Assembly: GCF_001787335.1 (NCBI RefSeq)
Contig: NZ_CP014674.1
Coordinates: forward strand, 566,501 to 630,500
DNA from: Kozakia baliensis
Lineage (GTDB): Bacteria > Pseudomonadota > Alphaproteobacteria > Acetobacterales > Acetobacteraceae
DNA: 64,000 nt
Direction of reading: 5' to 3'
Part shown: positions 1-9,449 of the stretch, piece after piece
Layout of the letters: every line of letters begins with the position of its first letter
How positions within the stretch are numbered: the stretch's first letter is position 1
Made by a program: the position numbers and the translations under genes
Notes under the pieces: generated by a model
Databases searched by the model: none
What the model was told of the DNA's origin: nothing
The model's input: only the letters and a program-made list of their open reading frames with translations

Positions 1-2
1 GG

Positions 3-869
3 GACACCCTGGCGGAGGGGCTGGATCCGGAGCGGCTGGATGTGCCGCCCTGGCTCTGGACGTCCTGGCGTGGGCGCGCGCGCTCCATCGCGGAGGGCCT
101 GTACCGCGAAGCGCCACTGGATCTGACGATGAAGCCCGATGTCGCCGCGCCGGAAGGGGGCGAGATTTTGCCGAACGGCAGCGTGCGTTTCACCGCCGGC
201 ACACGTGTGGTCGAATTGCCGGGCTTCGAGGAAGGGCATTTCTGGGTGCAGGACGCGGCGGCTTCCATGCCGGCGCGTTTGCTTGCACCGCAAGCCGGGC
301 AGCGCATTGTCGATCTATGCGCCGCACCCGGCGGTAAGACGGCTCAACTCGCTGCGGCGGGCGCGGATGTTATTTCGGTGGAGCGCGATGCCGGGCGCGC
401 GGAGCGGCTGCATGAAAATCTTCGTCGCCTGAAGCTGGACGCCACATGCGTGACGGCGGATGCGGAAAAATGGCGGCCCGATAGCCCGGTCGATGCCGTG
501 CTGCTCGATGCGCCCTGTTCGGCCACGGGCACGTTTCGTCGCCACCCCGACGTGCTTTGGGTCAAACGTCCGCGCGATGTGACCAGCCTTGCGGAAGGGC
601 AGGATAAGCTGATCGACGCCGCGCACGATATGCTGCGCCCGGATGGCGTCCTGCTTTACGCGGTTTGTTCCTTACAGGATGAGGAAGGCCCGCAGCGCGT
701 CGAGGCGGCTTTGACGCGAGGCTGGGAATTACTGCCTTTTTCGCCGGAAGAACTTTCCGCCATGCCGAAGGCGCGGACCAAGGAGGGGTATTTCCGCACG
801 CATCCCGGCATGTGGCAGGAGTTCGGCGGCATGGATGGATTTTTCGCAGCGCGATTGCGAAAGGTTTAG
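3..869 (+). CDS. RsmB/NOP-family rRNA (cytosine-C5) methyltransferase, 5' end missing
   Basis: S-adenosylmethionine-dependent RNA m5C methyltransferase acting on rRNA in the cytoplasm. The reading frame is open from the left window edge, so the gene starts upstream. What is present is the catalytic domain. Counting from the GTG at 42, the SAM-binding motif I (DLCAAPGGKT) is at residues 91-100, motif IV (DAPCSATG) has its cysteine at 159, and motif VI (AVCSLQ) has the second, nucleophilic cysteine at 209. Full family members are about 430 residues with an N-terminal NusB-like RNA-binding domain; that domain would lie outside the window. The GTG at 42 is an internal codon, not a start, because conserved-looking sequence continues before it in the same frame. 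rpe follows 72 bases downstream on the same strand. Family assignment is firm; the exact paralogue (rsmB or another) is not. Confidence 0.9.
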   Translation, partial: DTLAEGLDPERLDVPPWLWTSWRGRARSIAEGLYREAPLDLTMKPDVAAPEGGEILPNGSVRFTAGTRVVELPGFEEGHFWVQDAAASMPARLLAPQAGQRIVDLCAAPGGKTAQLAAAGADVISVERDAGRAERLHENLRRLKLDATCVTADAEKWRPDSPVDAVLLDAPCSATGTFRRHPDVLWVKRPRDVTSLAEGQDKLIDAAHDMLRPDGVLLYAVCSLQDEEGPQRVEAALTRGWELLPFSPEELSAMPKARTKEGYFRTHPGMWQEFGGMDGFFAARLRKV

Positions 870-941
870 AGAGGGCAGATTTTCGTGAGCAGGGCGCAAG
901 ATGGCTTGCGCAACCATATTCCTTTGCCGTTAAGGTAAGGT

Positions 942-1616
942 ATGCCTGCACTTAAAACGCCCCTGATCGCCCCGAGTATTCTTTCCGCCGATTTCGCCCG
1001 CATGGGTGAGGAAGTGGAAGCCGTCGTCAGAGACGGTGCGGATTGGCTGCATCTCGATGTCATGGACGGGCATTTCGTCCCGAACATGACTTTCGGCCCA
1101 GGTATGATCGCGGCTTTGAGGAAACATACGGACAAGCCGTTCGACGTGCATTTGATGATCGAACCGGCGGACGCTTTCATCGACGCTTTTGCCAAAGCGG
1201 GGGCGGATCACATCCATGTGCATATCGAAGAAAATCCGCATGTGCACCGCACATTGCAGCACATCCGCTCCCTGGGGAAAAAAGCTGGGATCGCCATTTG
1301 CCCCGGCACGCCGCCGGAAGCGCTGAGCTATATTCTCGACCTCGTGGACATCATCTTGGTCATGACTGTCAATCCGGGCTTTGGCGGGCAAAAATTCCTT
1401 GAAAGCCAAGTGCCGAAAATCCGTACGCTACGTCAGATGGCGGATGCGACCGGGCGCGATATCCGTATCGGCGTCGATGGCGGCATCGATGTGCATACCG
1501 CGCGCCAAGCCACCGAGGCTGGCGCGGATATGATGGTGGCAGGGACTTCCATCTACGGCCAACCCGACTATGCTAAGGCAATCTCAGCCCTGCGTGACGC
1601 CGGTCGCACAGGCTGA
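942..1616 (+). CDS. rpe: ribulose-phosphate 3-epimerase
   Basis: Interconverts D-ribulose 5-phosphate and D-xylulose 5-phosphate in the pentose phosphate pathway, a major carbon route in acetic acid bacteria. The 224-residue TIM barrel has the normal family length. The metal-binding set is visible: His37 and Asp39 in HLDVMDG, His70, and Asp179 in VDGGID. The phosphate-binding NPGFGGQKF motif is at about 144-152. The ATG is preceded by a purine-rich TAAGGT stretch. It sits between the rRNA methyltransferase and the heparinase-like gene on the same strand. No missing catalytic residue was seen. Confidence 0.96.
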   Translation: MPALKTPLIAPSILSADFARMGEEVEAVVRDGADWLHLDVMDGHFVPNMTFGPGMIAALRKHTDKPFDVHLMIEPADAFIDAFAKAGADHIHVHIEENPHVHRTLQHIRSLGKKAGIAICPGTPPEALSYILDLVDIILVMTVNPGFGGQKFLESQVPKIRTLRQMADATGRDIRIGVDGGIDVHTARQATEAGADMMVAGTSIYGQPDYAKAISALRDAGRTG

Positions 1617-1643
1617 AGCTTACTGCTCGGGAAATGCTAAAGG

Positions 1644-3500
1644 ATGCTGCGACGCTGGGCGCGTGACGCCCGTCTATCATTGGCGAGATTGCCGAGCTTT
1701 CCGGGACTGGCGCGTGCGCCCAGCGCGCCCGTCCATACGATTCGCGAACTCTGGCCGGGAAACCCGGATGACGGCGCGCTTTTGGTAACGGGCCGTTTTC
1801 GTTTCGAAAACCGGGTCTATACGCTCGATACCCAAGATTGGGAGCATCGCAACCTTCCCACGGCGGCGCGCAAGTGGCTGCATGGTTTCACATGGCTGCG
1901 TGATCTGCGTGCGCTCGGAAGCGATGAAGCGCGACTTTGCGCTCGGGCGATCGTCGCAAGTTGGCTGGATCAGCCGCCGATCGACCCCTTGGTGCTGGAC
2001 GCAAGTGCGACAGGCGCACGTATCGCCGCCTGGATGGGGCATTACGATTTTTTCGCAGCCTCGGCGGATGACGCATTCCGCCAGCTTCTGATGGATCGTG
2101 TGCTCGTCGAAGGCCGGTTGATCGCGGCATTGCTGCCTCTGCCGCCGAATGGCTGGCAGAATCTGACGGCGTTCAAGGGGCTTTTGGCGGCGGCGGTCAC
2201 TATTCCAAGCCAAACGGGATTTTTGTCTCGTTTCTTGCGCTATCTGGATCAGGAACTCGAACATCTGCTGCTGCCGGATGGGTGCGTTTGCGAGCGCAGT
2301 CCGGAAGCGCAGTTTCAGGCCGCGCGTGAACTGGCGGAAATGAGCGCGATCATGCGCATGGCGCAAATGCCGCCTGCCGAGAGCGTAACCAAGGGTTTGG
2401 CCTGGATTTGCCCGGTTCTGCGCGCTATGCGCCATGCCGATGGCGGCTTGGCGCTCTTCAATGGCGCGGTCGAACACGATCAATCCTTTATCGAAAACGT
2501 CCTTCAACAAGGCGCGCGGCAGCGTCTGCTCGCGCCCGCCATGCCGGATGGCGCGTTTTGGCGGCTATCGCCCGGCAAGGCGTTGCTGATTGTCGATGCC
2601 GGCGTGCCCGCTCCCTCCGGCTACGACCGCATGGCGCATGGCGGGCCGCTCTCTTTCGAATTTTCCTATGGGCGGCAACGGCTGTTCGTCAATTGCGGCA
2701 GCGCGCAGGCCGGGGCCTGGGAGCAAGCACTGCGTGAAACGGCGGCCCATACCACCATGGTGCTCGATGGGCGTTCCTGCGTCGATTTCGGACCGGATGG
2801 CGGGTTGTCTCGCCGACCAGCCCATGTAACGGCCTCGCATCAGACGCAGAGCGGCGCGCATTGGCTCGATATGGCGCATGACGGCTATCGGGCCAGCCTG
2901 GGCGCGACATGGCAGCGGCGTCTTTACATCAATGCCGAGGGCGAGGATCTGCGCGGGCAGGAAGTGGTGGAAGGAGAGCGGGAAGTCTCTCTGGCGTTGC
3001 GTTTCCATCTTCATCCCAGCGTGGAAGCGCAGCTTTCGCCCGATCATGATGAAGTGCTCATGCATGCTGGTGGCATGATATGGCGTTTCCGTCAGGAAAA
3101 CGGCGTCCTGAGCCTCGAAGAAAGCGTTTATTTCGGGGGAGAAAAGCCGGTTCGTACGCTCCAGATCGTTGTGACCGCACCGAAGCCGCCGGAACCGGAG
3201 CCAGAGCCGGAAGTGGAGCCAGAATCGGAACCGGAGGCCGAGACAGCGCTGGAAGCGGAACCCGCCGTCGAGGAAACGGAGAACGTCAGCAACGAAACGC
3301 CTTCGGATGTTGAAGCCACGGAAGGCGAAGCGGAAAACACTCCGGTTGAAGAGACGGAGAACGCGCCGCCTGCTGAGGGGACTGAAAGCGTTGCGCCTCA
3401 GCCTGCCGAACAGGCGCCTGCGCCAGACGCGTTTTCTTCCGTGCCCAAAAAATCAGGTCGTCAGGTGATCCAATGGGTCATGGAGCGTGTGCCTGAATGA
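1644..3500 (+). CDS. heparinase II/III-like protein with acidic Pro/Glu-rich tail
   Basis: 618 residues. The first ~300 residues are largely helical and resemble the alpha/alpha-barrel part of polysaccharide lyases. Residues ~310-505 match the beta-rich heparinase II/III-like domain (for example the FSYGRQRLFVNCG and HTTMVLDGRS segments). From ~512 to ~598 the protein becomes a low-complexity Pro/Glu/Ala tail, ending in a basic KKSGRQVIQWVMERVPE segment. No signal peptide is evident. The substrate is unknown; in alphaproteobacteria this gene commonly lies near rpe and purH and is presumed to act on a cell-surface polysaccharide. Its stop overlaps the next gene's ATG by four bases, so it is translationally coupled to a GT4 glycosyltransferase. 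The start is uncertain because AAAGG abuts the ATG too closely for an ideal ribosome site. Confidence 0.82.
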   Translation: MLRRWARDARLSLARLPSFPGLARAPSAPVHTIRELWPGNPDDGALLVTGRFRFENRVYTLDTQDWEHRNLPTAARKWLHGFTWLRDLRALGSDEARLCARAIVASWLDQPPIDPLVLDASATGARIAAWMGHYDFFAASADDAFRQLLMDRVLVEGRLIAALLPLPPNGWQNLTAFKGLLAAAVTIPSQTGFLSRFLRYLDQELEHLLLPDGCVCERSPEAQFQAARELAEMSAIMRMAQMPPAESVTKGLAWICPVLRAMRHADGGLALFNGAVEHDQSFIENVLQQGARQRLLAPAMPDGAFWRLSPGKALLIVDAGVPAPSGYDRMAHGGPLSFEFSYGRQRLFVNCGSAQAGAWEQALRETAAHTTMVLDGRSCVDFGPDGGLSRRPAHVTASHQTQSGAHWLDMAHDGYRASLGATWQRRLYINAEGEDLRGQEVVEGEREVSLALRFHLHPSVEAQLSPDHDEVLMHAGGMIWRFRQENGVLSLEESVYFGGEKPVRTLQIVVTAPKPPEPEPEPEVEPESEPEAETALEAEPAVEETENVSNETPSDVEATEGEAENTPVEETENAPPAEGTESVAPQPAEQAPAPDAFSSVPKKSGRQVIQWVMERVPE

Positions 3501-4666
3501 AGGTGCGGCATGGCGCCTCACCTGCGCAACGACGTTTGAAAATTCTTGAAATCACCAACGTCGATTTCTCGTTGCGCCAGTTCCTATGGCCTTTGATGCG
3601 CGGCCTGCGTGCGGCCGGATGCGATGTCATAGGAGCCTGCGCGGAAGGCCCGCAGCTTGAAGTCGTACGAGCGGATGGCTTTACGGTGCGGGCCGTGCCT
3701 TTCGCGCGCAATCTGTCGCCCGCGGCGCAAATGCGCGCGTTCTGGGCTGTGTATCGGCTCATTCGACGTGAAAAACCGGATATTGTGCACGCCCACATGC
3801 CGATCAGCGGCATTCTGGCGCGCGTGGCGGCTTGGCTTTGCCGCGTGCCGCTGGTCGCTTATACTTGCCATGGTTTTCTGTTCAATCAGCCTGGTTCGCG
3901 CAAAAGGCGCGGATTGGCACTGATTTTGGAATGGATTGGCGGGCAAGTGACCGATCTTTATCTGACGGTCTCGCAAGAAGAAGCGCGTGACGCTCGGCGC
4001 CTGCATATCAACCGCCGCGCTCAAGCCATCGGCAATGGGCGCGATCTTGAGCGTTTCAAGCCGGACGCCCAAGCGCGGCAAAGCATACGGCGGGAGTTGG
4101 GCGTTTCCCAGGGGCGCACGGTGCTGATCGCCGTGTCGCGCTTGGTGCGGCATAAGGGTTATCCGGAATTACTGCGCGCCATGGAATTGGTGCCTGAAGC
4201 TGAGCTTTGGATCGTGGGAGAGCGCCTTCCTTCGGATCATGGGGAGGATATGGCGCGTTTCCTGGCGGAAGCGGGGCAAAGGCTTGGCGAGCGTTTGCGC
4301 CTTCTAGGCTATCGCGAGGATATTCCGGCATTGCTGGCCGCTGCGGATATTTTCGTACTGCCTAGTCATTTCGAAGGGCTGCCGATGTCTATCATCGAAG
4401 CCATGCTTTGCGGATTGCCTGTTGTGGCGACGAATATCAAAGGCCCGCGTGAACAGGTGCTGGATCGGCAAACCGGCATTTTGGTGCCGCCGGGCCTCGC
4501 GGCTCCATTGGCGCAGGCATTACAGCGTTTAGCCCACGATCCCGCCTTGCGCGCCGAGATGGGGCAGGCGGGGCTTGCGCGGGCGCGCATGCTTTATAAC
4601 GAGAAAGAAATCGTCGCGCGGACCGTGAATTTACTGCTCCAGTCCGCGCGCAACGCCAAGCGTTGA
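3497..4666 (+). CDS. GT4-family glycosyltransferase
   Basis: 389-residue retaining GT-B glycosyltransferase. The N-terminal acceptor half carries HAHMPISG at ~98-105. The C-terminal nucleotide-sugar half carries VSRLVRHKG (~213-221) and the EX7E signature Glu293/Glu301 in PSHFEGLPMSIIEAM. These features are typical of enzymes adding a sugar to a lipid-linked or surface glycan in the cytoplasm. The ATG overlaps the stop of the heparinase-like gene (ATGA), so the two form a coupled pair. The downstream tyrS is convergent with one base between the stops and no room for a separate terminator. Donor and acceptor cannot be inferred. Confidence 0.9.
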   Translation: MKVRHGASPAQRRLKILEITNVDFSLRQFLWPLMRGLRAAGCDVIGACAEGPQLEVVRADGFTVRAVPFARNLSPAAQMRAFWAVYRLIRREKPDIVHAHMPISGILARVAAWLCRVPLVAYTCHGFLFNQPGSRKRRGLALILEWIGGQVTDLYLTVSQEEARDARRLHINRRAQAIGNGRDLERFKPDAQARQSIRRELGVSQGRTVLIAVSRLVRHKGYPELLRAMELVPEAELWIVGERLPSDHGEDMARFLAEAGQRLGERLRLLGYREDIPALLAAADIFVLPSHFEGLPMSIIEAMLCGLPVVATNIKGPREQVLDRQTGILVPPGLAAPLAQALQRLAHDPALRAEMGQAGLARARMLYNEKEIVARTVNLLLQSARNAKR

Positions 4667-4667
4667 T

Positions 4668-5942
4668 TTAGGCGGGGCGCACCAGAAGATGGTGCTTCTT
4701 GCCCGATGAAAGCTTCACCACGCCGTCGATCAGATCGGAACGGGTGACGCTCTGATTCTCGTCCTTGACGGGAACATCGTTGATGCGTGCGCCACCACCG
4801 CGAATGAGGCGGCGAGCCTCGCCATTGCTGGCCACGATGCCGGATTCAGCCAGTAGGCGGAACGCTGGAATACCTTCATCGAACAAGATAGCAGGCAGAT
4901 CGCGGCTTGGCAGTTCCGCCGCCAGCGCGCCTTGCTCGAAAGTACGACGCGCCGTTTCCGCTGCGGATTCGGCTGCCGCGCGGCCATGGCAGATGGCCGT
5001 GGCTTCGGTGGCAAGTATTTTCTTCGCTTCGTTGATCTCCGCGCCTTCCAGCGCACCAAGCCGTTCACATTCTTCCAAAGGCAGTTCGGTGAAGAGTTTG
5101 AGAAACCGTGCCACATCGGCGTCTTCAGTATTGCGCCAGAATTGCCAATATTCGAAAACCGGCAGCTTTTCGGCGCTAAGCCACGTCGCGCCCTTGGCCG
5201 ACTTGCCCATCTTCGCACCCGATGCCGTCGTGAGCAGGGGAGTGGTCAGGCCGAAAACCTGCTTACCATCGGTGCGGCGCGTCAGGTCGATACCCGCAAC
5301 GATATTGCCCCACTGGTCCGAGCCGCCCATCTGCAGGGACACGCTGTAGCGACGGTTGAGTTCGCGAAAATCGTAGGATTGCAGGATGGAGTAATTGAAC
5401 TCCAAAAATGTCAGGCCCTGTTCGCGGTCCAGGCGCTGCTTGACGCTTTCGAAGGAAAGCATGCGGCTGACGGAGAAATGCACGCCGACATCTTGCAGCA
5501 GGTCGATATAGGAAAGCTTGTCCAGCCAATCCGCATTATTGGCGAGCAGCGTATCGGACGGCCCTTCGCCGAAATTCAGGAATTGGCGAAGGCTGCCTTC
5601 GATGCCTTTGAGATTATGCGCCAGCTTCTCCGGGCTCATCAGCGCGCGCGCTTCGTCGCGAAAGGACGGATCGCCGATTTTCGCCGTGCCGCCGCCCATA
5701 AGCGCGATCGGTCGGTGCCCATGGCGTTGCAACAGGCGCAACATCATGATCGAAAGCGCATTGCCGACATGCAAGGAATCCGCCGTCGGGTCGAAACCGA
5801 TATAGCCCGAAACCGGTCCGGCCAGCATCGCCTCGTCCAGTGCGGCGAGGTCCGTGCATTGGAAAATATAGCCGCGCGCCTCGGCTTCACGGAGGAATGG
5901 GCTTTTGAGCGTGCTCTCAGGCATGGCAGGTCCATCGGTCAT
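4668..5942 (-). CDS. tyrS: tyrosine--tRNA ligase
   Basis: Class I aminoacyl-tRNA synthetase charging tRNA-Tyr. At 424 residues it has the usual bacterial TyrRS length. The HIGH-like motif appears as LHVGNAL at ~57-63 and the KMSKS-like loop as KMGKS at 244-248. The tyrosine-site segment [10 protein letters not shown] is at ~204-213. The C-terminal S4-like RNA-binding domain (~355-424) contains [15 protein letters not shown]. The first Met at 5942 is used here; an alternative Met six codons later (MPESTLKS) is equally possible. It lies downstream of the alpha/beta hydrolase, separated by an intrinsic terminator, so it probably has its own promoter in the ~40 bases after that hairpin. Confidence 0.97.
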   Translation of the reverse strand: MTDGPAMPESTLKSPFLREAEARGYIFQCTDLAALDEAMLAGPVSGYIGFDPTADSLHVGNALSIMMLRLLQRHGHRPIALMGGGTAKIGDPSFRDEARALMSPEKLAHNLKGIEGSLRQFLNFGEGPSDTLLANNADWLDKLSYIDLLQDVGVHFSVSRMLSFESVKQRLDREQGLTFLEFNYSILQSYDFRELNRRYSVSLQMGGSDQWGNIVAGIDLTRRTDGKQVFGLTTPLLTTASGAKMGKSAKGATWLSAEKLPVFEYWQFWRNTEDADVARFLKLFTELPLEECERLGALEGAEINEAKKILATEATAICHGRAAAESAAETARRTFEQGALAAELPSRDLPAILFDEGIPAFRLLAESGIVASNGEARRLIRGGGARINDVPVKDENQSVTRSDLIDGVVKLSSGKKHHLLVRPA

Positions 5943-5982
5943 TCGTACGGCAGCCTCCTATCACATGTGAGGCGCAAATAAA

Positions 5983-6016
5983 AAAGCGCTGCCTGGATCG
6001 CTCCAAGCAACGCTTT
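5983..6016 (-). terminator. intrinsic terminator of the alpha/beta hydrolase gene
   Basis: Read on the minus strand, a 15-bp stem (two G-T wobbles) closes a GCGA tetraloop of the stable GNRA type and is followed directly by TTTTATTT. It lies just past the hydrolase stop and before tyrS. Confidence 0.85.
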
Positions 6017-6042
6017 CATGGTTCAGGCCGAGCGGTAGCCGA

Positions 6043-6708
6043 TCAGTCGGCAGCGAGCGCCAGTGAGCGGCGCGCGCGCATGGTCATGACATGATCTTCC
6101 AGTGCGGCGGCGACCTTATCCGCCTCGTTGGCGAAAATATGGTTCGCGCCTTCGAAGATGCGGTAATCGACCTGCACGTTCTTTTGGGTGTTCAGCTTGT
6201 CCACTAATTTGCGGATGCCGGTTTCTGGAGCAAGCTCGTCCTTATCGCCCGCGATCATCAGACCACCGCACGGACAGGGTGCGAGGAAGCCGAAATCATA
6301 GTCGTTCGCCGGAGGGGCGACGCTGATCCAGCCGCTGATTTCTGGGCGGCGCATGAGAAGCTGCATACCGACGAAGGCGCCAAAGGAATAACCCGCGATC
6401 CACAATTCGTTGGAATTCGGGTTGACCATCTGCATCCAGTCGAGCGCTGCCGCCGCATCGGATATTTCTCCGATGCCGCCATCGTAACGGCCCTGACTAC
6501 GGCCGACGCCGCGCGAATTGTAGCGCATGACCGAGAAGCCCATTTTCTCGAAAGCGCGATACATGGAATAGGTGATGCGGTTGTTCATCGTGCCGCCATG
6601 CAGCGGGTGCGGATGCAAAACCAGGGCGAGCGGCGCGTTGGGCTCGTCCGAATGATGATAACGACCCTCGAGCCGGCCGTCGGGGCCGGCGAACATGACT
6701 TCTGGCAT
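6043..6708 (-). CDS. alpha/beta hydrolase (dienelactone hydrolase/YeiR-like, function unassigned)
   Basis: 221 residues with a serine-hydrolase fold. The oxyanion segment HPHPLHGGTMNN is at ~32-43. The nucleophile elbow AGYSFGAF places Ser at 108, the GDKDELAP turn provides the acid Asp (~155-157), and FEGANHIF gives His190, so the triad is complete. This short form without a lid or signal peptide is widespread in alphaproteobacteria and cytoplasmic; its substrate is not known. It is alone on the minus strand between a terminator and a ~490-base region with no convincing gene. A 25-codon open frame with a good Shine-Dalgarno lies ~150 bases upstream on the same strand. Confidence 0.88.
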   Translation of the reverse strand: MPEVMFAGPDGRLEGRYHHSDEPNAPLALVLHPHPLHGGTMNNRITYSMYRAFEKMGFSVMRYNSRGVGRSQGRYDGGIGEISDAAAALDWMQMVNPNSNELWIAGYSFGAFVGMQLLMRRPEISGWISVAPPANDYDFGFLAPCPCGGLMIAGDKDELAPETGIRKLVDKLNTQKNVQVDYRIFEGANHIFANEADKVAAALEDHVMTMRARRSLALAAD

Positions 6709-7194
6709 TAAGATGCTTCCGGGTTGTTTTTCCGCCGTCGATTGGCATGGCGGCGGTTCGATTTATCGCAAGGGGCGAGCGGAGACGATGCCGCGTTCAG
6801 CGCTGCCCGAAAAATACGGTGAAAACGCCTCATATCCATCGATGAACAGAGACGCTAAGTGCTAGCCGTATTGTTTGAAGTGTGGATGCCGCGTGGAAAG
6901 GACGCCATAACGGGCTTCGATCGGCGTAAACGCGCGCATAGACAAGCTCCTCATCGTGGCAGATAGGCGTGCTACCGTATGTAGCGGCTCTATCTTGGCG
7001 GATCGTGTTTTCCCTTGCCGATACATGATCCAATCGGGGCCGGAAAAATGGCGAACCGCTTTCGATGCGGCGTGTATAACGATGTTGAGAGACAAAATTC
7101 CACAGAAATCGACAGAAAATCGCCATTTCGATTTCTGCCGCTGTCGGAACGATTGATGCTTGCGTCTCTGAGCGACAAACCGATCTATAGACAC
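6709..7194. other. intergenic region between divergent hydrolase and cysteine desulfurase genes
   Basis: 486 bases between divergently transcribed genes. Longer open frames here run across the cysteine desulfurase on the opposite strand and have no family features. The only candidate coding element is a 25-codon minus-strand frame (6862-6939). No tRNA or confident promoter hexamer pair was recognised. No iscR-like gene precedes the sulfur cluster. Confidence 0.5.
6862..6939 (-). CDS. possible 25-residue peptide or leader
   Basis: A short open frame starting MRAFTPIEARYG and ending in KQYG. Its ATG is preceded by AGGAG with a 7-base spacer, the best ribosome site in this intergenic region. 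The stop is ~150 bases upstream of the alpha/beta hydrolase on the same strand, so it could be a leader peptide or an orphan small protein. Chance is a real alternative: there is no homology information and no membrane or domain feature. Confidence 0.22.
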   Translation of the reverse strand: MRAFTPIEARYGVLSTRHPHFKQYG

Positions 7195-8283
7195 ATGACC
7201 GCTTATCTCGACGCCAATGCGACGGAACCGCCACGTGAAGCCGCTCTCGCCGCGCTGCTCGACGCCGCCCGCCTGACGGGAAATCCTGCTTCGGTTCACG
7301 GCCCGGGTCGCGCCGCCCGCCGAGCGCTGGAAGAGGCGCGGCGCGATATCGGCGGCGTATTCGGGATCGACGCCGATCATGTGGTGTTCACGTCTGGCGG
7401 CACCGAAGCCAATGCTCTGGCGGTTCACGCTTTCGGCCAGGGACGTCGCATCCTGATCGGCGCAACGGAGCACGACGCCATCCGTTCCGCCGCGCCTCAT
7501 GCCGAGATCGTGCCGGTGCGTGCCGATGGGCAACTGTGCCTAGAAGCGTTGGAGCAAATGTTGTCCAAGGATAGCGACGCGCTGGTCTGCATTATGGCGG
7601 CGAATAACGAGACGGGGATTTTGCATCCACTGCCCGAGATCAAGGAATTATGTCGCAGTTGTAACGTTCTGCTGCATGTGGATGCCGTGCAAGGGGCTGG
7701 GCGCCTGCCGTTCGATCTCGACGGCATAACCAGCGCTGCCATTTCGGGGCATAAATTCGGCGGGATCAAAGGGGCAGGGGCGCTGCTGTTGCGCGAAAGC
7801 GGGCATATCGAGCCGCTCCTGCGCGGCGGCGGGCAAGAGCGTGGGCGGCGCGGCGGCACGCCTGCCTTGCCCGCGATCGTGGCGATGGCGGCAGCGCTGA
7901 AGGAAGCGCAACATCAGAATTGGGAAAGCATCGCCTCCTGGCGCGACCGGATCGACCAGGCCGCACGGCAAGCTGGTGCACGGATTGCAGGCCAGAGCAT
8001 TGCACCGCGTCTGCCGAACACCACATCCCTGATACTCGATGGCGTATCGGCCCAAACGCAACTCATGGCGCTCGATCTGGCGGGTTACGCCGTTTCCGCC
8101 GGCTCGGCCTGTTCTTCCGGTAAGGTCACGCAATCCCATGTTCTGACGGCTATGGGTCTGGAGGAGGCAGCAGGGCAAGCGGTTCGCGTCTCGCTTCCTT
8201 GGAATGTGACGGCAGCGGAAGTGGACGGGTTTATTGCTGCCTATACGACGATGGCGGCAAGATTAGGAAAGCGGCGCGCATGA
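7195..8283 (+). CDS. cysteine desulfurase (NifS/IscS-type, first of a tandem pair)
   Basis: PLP-dependent class V aminotransferase that removes sulfur from L-cysteine as an enzyme persulfide. 362 residues from the ATG at 7195, chosen because the family begins M-x-Y-L-D-x-N-A-T. An earlier in-frame start at 7015 would add 60 residues with no family match. His93 (TEHD) stacks on the cofactor, Lys187 in SGHKFGG forms the Schiff base, and Cys306 in SAGSACSSGK is the persulfide cysteine, so the enzyme looks catalytically intact. The stop overlaps the next desulfurase by four bases (ATGA). The pair may divide sulfur delivery to Fe-S clusters and to MnmA. Confidence 0.93.
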   Translation: MTAYLDANATEPPREAALAALLDAARLTGNPASVHGPGRAARRALEEARRDIGGVFGIDADHVVFTSGGTEANALAVHAFGQGRRILIGATEHDAIRSAAPHAEIVPVRADGQLCLEALEQMLSKDSDALVCIMAANNETGILHPLPEIKELCRSCNVLLHVDAVQGAGRLPFDLDGITSAAISGHKFGGIKGAGALLLRESGHIEPLLRGGGQERGRRGGTPALPAIVAMAAALKEAQHQNWESIASWRDRIDQAARQAGARIAGQSIAPRLPNTTSLILDGVSAQTQLMALDLAGYAVSAGSACSSGKVTQSHVLTAMGLEEAAGQAVRVSLPWNVTAAEVDGFIAAYTTMAARLGKRRA

Positions 8284-9449
8284 TCTACCTCGACAACCAA
8301 GCGACGACGCCCTGCGACCCCCGCGTGCTTGAAGCCATGCTGCCCTATTTCACCGAGCATTTCGGCAATCCGCATAGTTCCGGCCATCGCTATGGAAATA
8401 AAGCCGCAGAGGCCGTGGAAGCCGCGCGCGCGCAGGTTGCCGAGTTGCTTCATGCTCAGCCGAGGGAAATCATTTTCACCTCCGGCGCGACGGAAGCGAA
8501 TAATCTCGCCATAAAAGGCGCGGCGCGGCATTTGCGGGGCTGGGGCGATACACGTCGCCGCGTCATTACGGTCGCGACGGAGCATAAATGCGTGCTCGAA
8601 GCCGTACGCGATCTGGCGCAGGAAGGCTTCGATACCGTTACTCTGCCGGTGGCGCGCAATGGGCGGCTTGACCCCGAATTGCTGAAAGAAGCGCTGCAAA
8701 CGCCGACTTTGCTGGTCAGCATCATGGCCGCCAATAACGAAACGGGCGTTTTGCAAGATATCCCCGCGCTCTCGGCTTTGGTGCGTGAAGCAGGCGCGTT
8801 GATGCATAGCGATCTGGCGCAGATGGCGGGAAAGCTGCCCTTTTATAGCGAGCATGTCGATCTGGCGTCGCTTTCGGGACATAAGATTTACGGGCCGAAG
8901 GGAGTTGGCGCGCTTTATGTGCGGCATCGCCCCCGGGTGCGGTTGCAGCCGTTATTCTCCGGCGGTGGTCAGGAGCGTGGTTTTCGTTCCGGCACGTTGC
9001 CGACGCCTCTGATCGTCGGGCTGGGCGTGGCGTGCGCCCTGGCGCGCGAGAATATGGAAGATGAAGCCGTGCAGGCGGCGGCGCTGCGCGATCGTCTGTT
9101 CGGGCGCTTGGCGGAAATTTTGCCAGGCTTGGAGCAGAATGGCGATCCGGCCCATCGTCTTCCTGGTGCGATAAATGTGCGCCTGCCGGAAGGTTTGACC
9201 GCGTTGGATATGATCGCCCATATGCCGGACGTCGCGGTTTCCACTGGATCGGCCTGCTCTTCAGCCGAAATCGTGCCCTCCTATGTGCTGACGGCGATGG
9301 GCTTATCGGCGGAGGAAGCAGCACGGAGCTTGCGTCTATCGGTCGGACGTTTTACCTCCTCCGCCGATATTGCGCGCGCCGCCGAAATGTTTCGTGATGC
9401 CGCGCTGGTTGAAGCCCCTTTGCAGGACGGATCGAAATGCCCCACATGA
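8280..9449 (+). CDS. iscS: cysteine desulfurase (IscS-like, second of a tandem pair)
   Basis: 389 residues from the ATG that overlaps the preceding stop; upstream in-frame codons belong to the first desulfurase region. It starts [16 protein letters not shown], the classic IscS opening. Key residues are His102 (TEHK), PLP lysine Lys202 in [10 protein letters not shown], and persulfide Cys326 in [10 protein letters not shown]. It is closer to group I IscS enzymes than its neighbour, but divergent enough from it that this is not a recent duplication. Its 3' end overlaps the ferredoxin gene by 13 bases, indicating one operon. It likely supplies sulfur for Fe-S assembly and, given the context, for tRNA 2-thiolation. 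The symbol is by similarity; biochemical division of labour is inferred. Confidence 0.93.
   Translation: MIYLDNQATTPCDPRVLEAMLPYFTEHFGNPHSSGHRYGNKAAEAVEAARAQVAELLHAQPREIIFTSGATEANNLAIKGAARHLRGWGDTRRRVITVATEHKCVLEAVRDLAQEGFDTVTLPVARNGRLDPELLKEALQTPTLLVSIMAANNETGVLQDIPALSALVREAGALMHSDLAQMAGKLPFYSEHVDLASLSGHKIYGPKGVGALYVRHRPRVRLQPLFSGGGQERGFRSGTLPTPLIVGLGVACALARENMEDEAVQAAALRDRLFGRLAEILPGLEQNGDPAHRLPGAINVRLPEGLTALDMIAHMPDVAVSTGSACSSAEIVPSYVLTAMGLSAEEAARSLRLSVGRFTSSADIARAAEMFRDAALVEAPLQDGSKCPT

Noticed and set aside
7015-7194. 60-residue N-terminal extension of the first cysteine desulfurase
   Set aside because: No family match, while the ATG at 7195 gives the standard opening.
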